Source of the DNA: Hordeum vulgare subsp. vulgare
Taxonomy: Eukaryota; Streptophyta; Magnoliopsida; Poales; Poaceae
Direction of reading: 5' to 3'
Length of the DNA: 64,000 nt
Assembly: GCF_904849725.1 (NCBI RefSeq)
Contig: NC_058519.1
Location: 532,774,316 to 532,838,315, forward strand
Positions 57,971-64,000 of the stretch are shown piece by piece. A program made the translations under genes and the position numbers. The notes below the pieces were generated by a model that had not been told where the DNA came from, made no database searches, and saw only the letters and a list, made by a program, of their open reading frames with translations. Within the stretch, counting starts at the first letter, position 1; each line of letters starts with the position of its first letter.

Positions 57971-59703
57971 TAGGGCAGATTTCTTTGTGTGTGTGTTTTG
58001 CACACTAGTGAGTGATAGATGATGTTTGCTAGCCTTGAGAACTTATGGTGATTGCACCTTTGTGATGTGAAGTTACCCTTGAAAGGAGATGGTGCTATTT
58101 GTTTTGGTTGCTTAAGTGTTGTGCTTTAAGGTGTGAAAGTTTGCACTAGTTAAGCATGTATAGCCACATCTTTTGAGCTTTAGTGTGGGCTAAGTTGTTC
58201 TTGTAGTCTTAATTTCTTGTATAGATTTAGTGGGGTGTGGATGCCTCCCCCTCACCACATGTATTTGGTGTGTATGTGATGCACTAGGTGGCTAGCTATG
58301 ATAAGCATGTGTAGGTGGAGCTTACTAGTTAAGCATGGGTAGATTCTTGTGGGGGTTGCACCTTGAGGATGACATGATTTCTAGGGTGTTCCTTGTGGTG
58401 CATGTGAGAGTGTGTACCATCACATGCCCATATGTGAGGGTGTGCAAACTCTCTTGTAGCATAGGAGTTATATTTTGTTGTGCTTGATGCTAGTGATAGT
58501 GTGGTATATGTGTTGGTGTTGTTGATGTGCATGACACAAACATGGGGTTCAAACCCCCATGTCACTTTGTCATTGTGCACATGAAACTCAACCTATGTAA
58601 TCGTCATCTTAGAAGAATGCCTTATGGAGTTGCATTTGCAGTTTTGTTGAGAGTTTGGTCCTTGATTCCATGGTATAGATGGAGCCCAAGGGCATGGGTT
58701 TTTTGTGTGTTAATAGTAGGGGTTTGTGCTCAACACCATAGTGGTGTCAATTACCTCTTGGTGACATGTGTGTGCAAACTATGCCTAGACAAAGTGGGCA
58801 TGTGGCTGGAAAATTCCAGATTATTGGACTCTGAAATTTCACTAAGTCTGGGATTCAGGAAACATTTTCTTCCCCTATAGATGAGGATGTGCTGGTCATT
58901 CTGTTGAGAACTGGCCTTAGTTCAGTGCTAGTATTTTGAACCTGGTATGTTTTTGAAGCTTCCTGTCAATTTTCAAATCATTTGGAGTCCATTAGCTTGT
59001 GTTTTGATTGCTGTCAAAAAGCTTCAGAACAGAAACAGAAACTCAGGTGCGGGAATTTTCACTAAGTCCCTGAAATCTGGTGGTTTTGGGAAAGTTTGTG
59101 GCCTTGTATCTTCTAGAGTTTAATTCCTTTTGCTGTGATTCTTGATGGTGCTTGTAGTGTTCTTGGTTGGCAACAGCCACATATATTATTTTTCATGTTT
59201 GAAGACCTGTAGCTATGTTGCATGTTGCTCCCAAACAGCTAAGATGCAGAATCTGGCAGATTATGTAGTTTTGCCATTTTTGTTCAAAGTATGTGCTTAA
59301 TTGATGTTGTCGTGTTATACCTTGCTCCATTTCATTCATGTTGGGTTATTACATGTCTTGGCTACCTGGGAATACCAGATTTGTGCCAATTGGGAGTGTG
59401 GTGTTGAATCTTTCACGTAGAGCTTCATATCTTGTTTCGTTGATTCCCGTTGATCCGTAGCTCCGTTTGCAATGTTCTTTATATGATTTTGCACCGTTTT
59501 TACGAGATGCATCTGTTCATGTCATTCTCATGCATGTCAAAATAGCTTAGTGCACAGTTCTGTCCAGAAACTTGCTGTAGTTTATTTTTGCTTGTGCTAG
59601 TGATAGAAATAGTGGTGCATGCTCAACTTTCATCTCATGCATCATGTGATTGTTGCATCTTGTGGTGCTGCTGTTCATTGGCTGTTATTCTTATGTTGGA
59701 TAG

Positions 59704-61160
59704 CACCGGGAGCGGAGAACGAATACGTGGAGTCAGGAGAGTGCGTGCAGGACGATCCAGAACCATTCCAAGCTGAGGATATCACAGGCAAGATGATATG
59801 ACCTTGATTCCATCTCTAGACTTGTTATGTTAGTTCGTTTCCATGTCATATTGCTCGCTGCCTACCACTGAATTTAAATTGCCTCTTCATATGCCATGAG
59901 CCCAAATACCGTACTCTTTCCTAGCAAACTTGTATGGCTAGGTAGGCTTGCTCAGCTACTAATGTTAGCATTGTTAGTTGCAGGTGTTTTAAACTCATGT
60001 GATGACATGAGCTTGATATCATTATATTAAATTCTGTTATTCATTTAATGCACCTATATACTTGGTAAATGACGGGAGGCCTAGCCTTTTGCCGGGTACT
60101 TTGTTCCGTTATTGCCGCCTTAGTTACCGGTTACCGGTGTTTGATTCCATAATGATCGCTCCTAACACATTCGGGGTTGTTATGGGGACCCTCTTGATAA
60201 ATCGCGTAGTGCTAAGACTTGTCTGGCAGGACCCAACTTTGGTACTATTTTCTAATCACCTAATAATAAACTGCATAGGGAATAGCTACCTCGAGGAATT
60301 TAATCAACAACCCGGGCCAGTGCTCCTCATGAGTGTTGGTCCAAATTAGAGCACTGTGCGGGGCCAACTCAAGGCAACTTGAGAGATTTCTATCAGGCCA
60401 CTGTACGCGTCGCTCATCCGTCGTGTCCTGAGACTGAGATACGCGGCTCTTATCAGGGTCGTCGACACGTCGGGAGGTCCAGCTATCCTTGTCTTACCTT
60501 AGCGGTATATCTTGCGTATAGGAATCCTAGTGAAGCTTTGGTTTCACCCAGAGTTGAGGTTTTCCTCTAAGGAATCCGACGAGATCACGAGATTCGTGAT
60601 AGAGGATGCCTTTGCGGCCTGTGTTCGTTTGTGATGGACTAGTTGGAGCACCCCTGCGGGGTTTAATCTTTCAGAAAGCCGTGCCCGCGGTTATGTGGCA
60701 ACTTGGAAAGTTTTGTTAACATCCGGTATTAGAGAACTTAAACATAAACTAATAAAACTGCCAACTGTGTGCGTAACCGTGACTGTCCCTTCGAAGATCT
60801 CTCTTCGATCGGGAACTCGATGGGGTTATGAATGTCGTAGGTAGGTGTTCAGGATCACTTACTGATCAAGGAAACCCGACCGTTAGCGTAGACCACTTTC
60901 ACTTCTCTTTTGCGTAAGTTAGCCACTTATTCAATCATAGGATGCAGCAGCCTGAAACACTTCATCCCTTCCTTACCCAATAACATGACTAGTTCTGGCA
61001 CCAAGGTCTTAGATTGCTGGGTCCCCGTGGCTCACCGATTCCTCCGAAACTCCCAGCAGGTACAGGTACCCCAGAGATAGATGATCCCGACGGCACCCAG
61101 CTGGCGTGGCAGTACGACGAGGAGACAGACCGCCTCTACGTGAACTATCCCGAGGACTGA
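59704..61160 (+). other. Two-exon cryptic acidic ORF inside LTR H
   Basis: Patch a (59704-59787) follows a TTGGATAG acceptor and reads PGAENEYVESGECVQDD then PEPFQAEDITG. It ends ACAG next to GCAAGATG, a GC-type donor. Patch b (61060-61160) follows CCCAGCAG and reads TPEIDDPDGTQLAWQYDEE then TDRLYVNYPED with a TGA at 61158-61160. The two join in frame (phase 1). Upstream exon(s) were not identified. Either a captured host gene piece or an element-encoded leader peptide; function unknown. Confidence 0.45.
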
Positions 61161-61416
61161 GGCGTGGTCGTGACGTGGGCCTGCACCAGGGTAGCATAGC
61201 ATTTTCCATGTTTTGTAGTCCGTAGCGGAGCTACCTTGATTGTATCTGTGTTGTACTCTGAGTTATTAATAAGAAGACAGTTGAATCCCGAATTGTCTAC
61301 TTGTATTATTATTTTGTGCTATGTTACTTGCTTGCGAAACGCTTAGATGCGCTTCTTTCCTATTCGAGGGCCTCGACCCCCAGATCGGAAAGGACCGCAT
61401 CTTGGACGTTACAAGT

Positions 61417-61429
61417 TGGTATCACAGCC
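61417..61429 (+). other. Primer-binding site of element H
   Basis: TGGTATCACAGCC, close to the tRNA-Met complement TGGTATCAGAGC, lies three bases after the LTR end. Confidence 0.75.
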
Positions 61430-62276
61430 TTACGACCATAGGAGCCTTAGTGTGATCGTATTTGGCCGAGTCAAGTCTAGAAAATGTTTGGAGTCGTAGT
61501 TATATCGGAGAGTGGGTTTCTTTTTCTCCTCTTCTTTGCTCTGGTGAGGCTTCCGTCTTAGGAAATCTTTAAATCTACTCCTTTTCTCAAAAAAAAATTA
61601 GGATCACGCGGGTATTTGTGAAATCTATATGATTTCGATGTGACGGAATCATGTCCTAGTGCCTCCTATCTGCTCTAAGTATCAGGGGAGTTGAGCTCCA
61701 GGGATTATCGCGCACATCGCCATCATTCAGATTTCTGAGTATCTAAGAACGGAGGGTGTTCGTTATTGCTTCAATACGGGTAGTGGTGAGATAACCCCGA
61801 TGTCCCCAGTACTGGTGTAGATTGTTCGGGGGTACTACCACACTTTGTATCGTTGTGATCACGACGATCTGTTGTAGACGAAGGTCCGAGATGCTGGTTG
61901 TGTGTTGAAGGATGTGATACAGGTGACGGGTTAGTTTAGGAGTTGTGTGAAATACTCCTTGTATCCGTGTGCCTGATTGCATGACCAGTTGTTTTGGGAA
62001 TTCATAGGTGGGATATCTAGTAGTATCTTATAGGACTATCTTCCTACAGACGCTTGATTGAGGTTTGGGGAAATCTTGATCATATGTTTGTTCCGAGCAG
62101 TTCTAGCTCACACTTGTTTGCAGTGGCCCTTATCGGAATTTTGTCGTTTGTTACTTTGAGGTTGCACTCTTGCTATGTTGTTCGAGTGCTATGCTAAATT
62201 CTATTCAGATATTCTGTCTTTTGATTCAGCAATATCTTCAATTATTCTATGGACTAATATGCTGTCCGTCTTCAGG
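61430..62276 (+). other. Untranslated leader of element H
   Basis: There is no gene on either strand. CCGTCTTCAG directly before the gag ATG looks like a splice acceptor, so the leader may be spliced in the gag message. Confidence 0.5.
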
Positions 62277-64000
62277 ATGGCTCCACCAACTCGTCAGACC
62301 CCAGCGCGTGAGGATATGCCGCCGCCGCCTCCTCCTGCAGAGGCCTGGCAGGCGATGATGGCAGCTACCAATGCAAACACGCAGATGCTGTTGCAGTTGA
62401 TCCAGGAGAGAGCCAATCATCAGCAGGGCAATTTCCAGCAGGGGGGCAATCACTTCGCCAGTCTGAGTCAGTTCCTGTCAAACCAGCCTAAGACGTTCAC
62501 TTCTTGCGACCAGCCGTTTGATGCGGAAGATTGGATCCGTGATATGAACAAGCATTTTGAGTGTAGCAATGTGCGTCGAGAGGAGTATGTCAAGTTTGCA
62601 ACGTTTCAGTTGAAAGGGCAGGCTTCTATTTGGTGGCAGCAGCTTAAGGACTCCAGAGGTGGCAGGGTGATGACTTGGGACGAGTTTTGTCGTGACTTCA
62701 GGTACCACTACATCCCTTCCAGTTTGGTTGAGGAGATGCGTGAGAAGTTCAGGCGCTTAAAGCATGGCAGCAATTCTGTGTATAAGTACAATGTCGAGTT
62801 CCACGAGCTGGCCCGTTACGCGCTGCAGGATGTTCTGGATCAGAAGAGCAAGATATACCAGTTCAGGGGTGGCTTGAAGGAGGATTTGCAGTTAGCACTC
62901 GCTTTACACGATCCTGAGGAGTTTGACAAATTCTATAACTTAGCTCTCAGAGCAGAGGCAGCCTTGCTCAGGGTGGAGAACTCCAAGAAACGTTTCAGAG
63001 ATTCCAGCTCTTCCTCGACTCAGGTGGTTCAGAAGCAACAGAGGTTTTGGGTTTCTCCTCCTCCTCCTCGGCACTCTCAGCAGCCGAAGCACTCAGGTGG
63101 ACGTGGTTATTCCCACCCACTCAACCCTGGCTTCCAGCAGAGATATCAGCATCAGAAGCAAGGGCCTCCTCAGATGCAGTTCCGGCGGCCAGCAGATGTC
63201 ACTTGTCACAAATGTGGGCAGAAGGGTCACTATGCCAACAAATGCACTTCTCAGCTCCGTCTGCCGCCTCCTCCTCCAGGCAAACCTCCTAGCAACGCTC
63301 TTGTGAAGTTCAACCCCAGATCAGCTAGAGTCAACATGGTGAATGCAGCTGAGGCAGAAAATTCATCAGATGTGATCATGGGTAACCTCCTAGTCAATGA
63401 TTGTCCTGCTAAAGTCTTGTTTGATTCTGGTGCTTCTCATTCATTCATGTCTAGAACATTCTTTGCCGAGCATGATTTTGATTCTGAGTATTTGAAGAAG
63501 GCATTGCGTGTGGTGTCACCCGGTACTCTTATGAGCGCCAACAGAGTGGTTCGGGATGCTTCTCTCAAGATAGGCAGTTATTCTTTTCTGGCGTCTCCTA
63601 TTGTCTTGGGCAAGTCCGACATTGATTTGATCCTTGGTATGGACTGGTTGGCCATGAACAAGGCATCAATTGATTGTGAAGCTAAAGAAGTGAAACTTAC
63701 CCACTCTTCGGAGGATGTGATTATATTCGCGGCGCGCGATGACACAATCCGCTTGTTCTCCTTGAATGAAAAAGGTGAGATCAATCCCATTGAGCAAGTT
63801 CCAGTAGTCTGCGAATATCAAGACGTGTTTCCTGAAGAGCTGCCAGGGATGCCTCCGCACCGTGAAGTGGAGTTCGTCATTGAGCTTGAGCCAGGCACAG
63901 AGCCATTGTGCAAGCGGCCGTACAAGCTGGGTCCAGAAGAGTTGAAGGAACTCAAGAAGGAACTCGATGAGCAGGAGCGTTTGGGTTTGATCAGACCAAG
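62277..64000 (+). CDS. Gag-protease-RT polyprotein of element H, partial, intact so far
   Basis: It is open for 574 codons from ATG 62277 to the window edge. Order: Pro-rich start (MPPPPPPAEAWQAMM); gag domain at about 80-240 (DAEDWIRDMNKHFEC, WWQQLKDSRGG, FRDFRYHYIP-like region); Gln/Pro linker; CCHC zinc knuckle CHKCGQKGHYANKC at residues 310-323; retropepsin-like protease with VLFDSGASHSFMS (Asp 383) and the flap-end ILGMDWL; then the RT lead-in ELPGMPPHREVEFVIELEPG and PYKLGPEELKELKKEL. It is one continuous frame as in Tekay/Del elements. No lesion is seen, in contrast to element D, which suggests a relatively recent copy. Confidence 0.9.
   Translation, partial: MAPPTRQTPAREDMPPPPPPAEAWQAMMAATNANTQMLLQLIQERANHQQGNFQQGGNHFASLSQFLSNQPKTFTSCDQPFDAEDWIRDMNKHFECSNVRREEYVKFATFQLKGQASIWWQQLKDSRGGRVMTWDEFCRDFRYHYIPSSLVEEMREKFRRLKHGSNSVYKYNVEFHELARYALQDVLDQKSKIYQFRGGLKEDLQLALALHDPEEFDKFYNLALRAEAALLRVENSKKRFRDSSSSSTQVVQKQQRFWVSPPPPRHSQQPKHSGGRGYSHPLNPGFQQRYQHQKQGPPQMQFRRPADVTCHKCGQKGHYANKCTSQLRLPPPPPGKPPSNALVKFNPRSARVNMVNAAEAENSSDVIMGNLLVNDCPAKVLFDSGASHSFMSRTFFAEHDFDSEYLKKALRVVSPGTLMSANRVVRDASLKIGSYSFLASPIVLGKSDIDLILGMDWLAMNKASIDCEAKEVKLTHSSEDVIIFAARDDTIRLFSLNEKGEINPIEQVPVVCEYQDVFPEELPGMPPHREVEFVIELEPGTEPLCKRPYKLGPEELKELKKELDEQERLGLIRP

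Larger units (their letters stand above)
56135..61413 (+). repeat. 5' LTR of Gypsy element H (about 5.3 kb; left boundary uncertain)
   Basis: The right end is clear: GACGTTACA at 61413, then the PBS. A matching left end TGTAAC occurs at 56135, but alternatives up to ~56180 cannot be excluded because the 3' LTR is outside the window. Inside are a TATA box, a pyrimidine-rich leader-like stretch with CGGTAAGGTAAG splice-donor-like sequence near 57045, two tRNA-like modules, two exon-like acidic coding patches and no other gene. Confidence 0.6.
61414..64000 (+). mobile_element. Gypsy (Tekay/Del-like chromovirus) element H, interior, cut by the right window edge
   Basis: The PBS, leader and an uninterrupted gag-pol frame follow the LTR. 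The gag-protease-RT order and the motifs in the 62277-64000 frame place it in the Tekay/Del group of Gypsy elements. Integrase, chromodomain and 3' LTR would be to the right of the window. Confidence 0.85.

Overview
The window is plant nuclear DNA, very probably from a Triticeae grass (wheat, barley or a relative). The evidence is the LTR retrotransposon content: Angela/BARE/WIS-type Copia LTRs beginning TGTTGGAAATATGCCCTAGA, large Sirevirus-type Copia elements and Tekay-like Gypsy elements, nested in one another around a small gene island. There is no bacterial or organellar gene organisation.

Layout. (1) 1-39,795 is one nest of retrotransposons. Counting from the oldest host layer, Gypsy element A (LTR 39313-39795, minus) holds Gypsy element B (minus, LTR 26931-38679). 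B's LTR is split by Sirevirus-like element C (27304-37559, target duplication CATAG). B's gag is split by Angela-type Copia D (plus, 5612-26724, target duplication TGTGG). D's 5' LTR is split by Sirevirus-like, Maximus-like element E (minus, 7248-19402, target duplication ACGGT with one copy now ATGGT). A second Angela-type copy F (minus, right end at 5461) abuts B's gag and is cut at 1432 by the LTR of another Sirevirus-like element, G, which runs off the left edge.

(2) 39,970-54,300 is the gene island. It holds two convergent multi-exon genes: a plant-specific multi-pass membrane protein of the At3g27390 type (plus, 10 coding exons, 606 aa) and a large, mostly disordered Lys/Ser-rich protein (minus, 6 exons, 1,294 aa). 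A PIF/Harbinger-type MITE lies between their 3' ends. Both gene models were built by hand; every exon phase joins without a stop.

(3) 54,300-56,130 is gene-poor, with one decayed LTR-like promoter region. (4) About 56,135-64,000 is the 5' part of a Gypsy (Tekay/Del-like chromovirus) element H: a roughly 5.3 kb LTR, PBS, leader and an intact gag-protease-RT frame that leaves the right edge. The LTR is built like a plant gene 5' region, with a TATA box, splice-like sites, two tRNA-like Pol III modules and a two-exon cryptic acidic ORF.

Most interesting points: three Sirevirus-like families each carry their own LTR palindrome; in E the same palindromes recur inside the element around a TATA-like site upstream of an env-position ORF; C is a young gag-only element whose Gag has a reorganised domain order; and the LTR of H contains a spliceable mini-ORF and tandem tRNA-like units.
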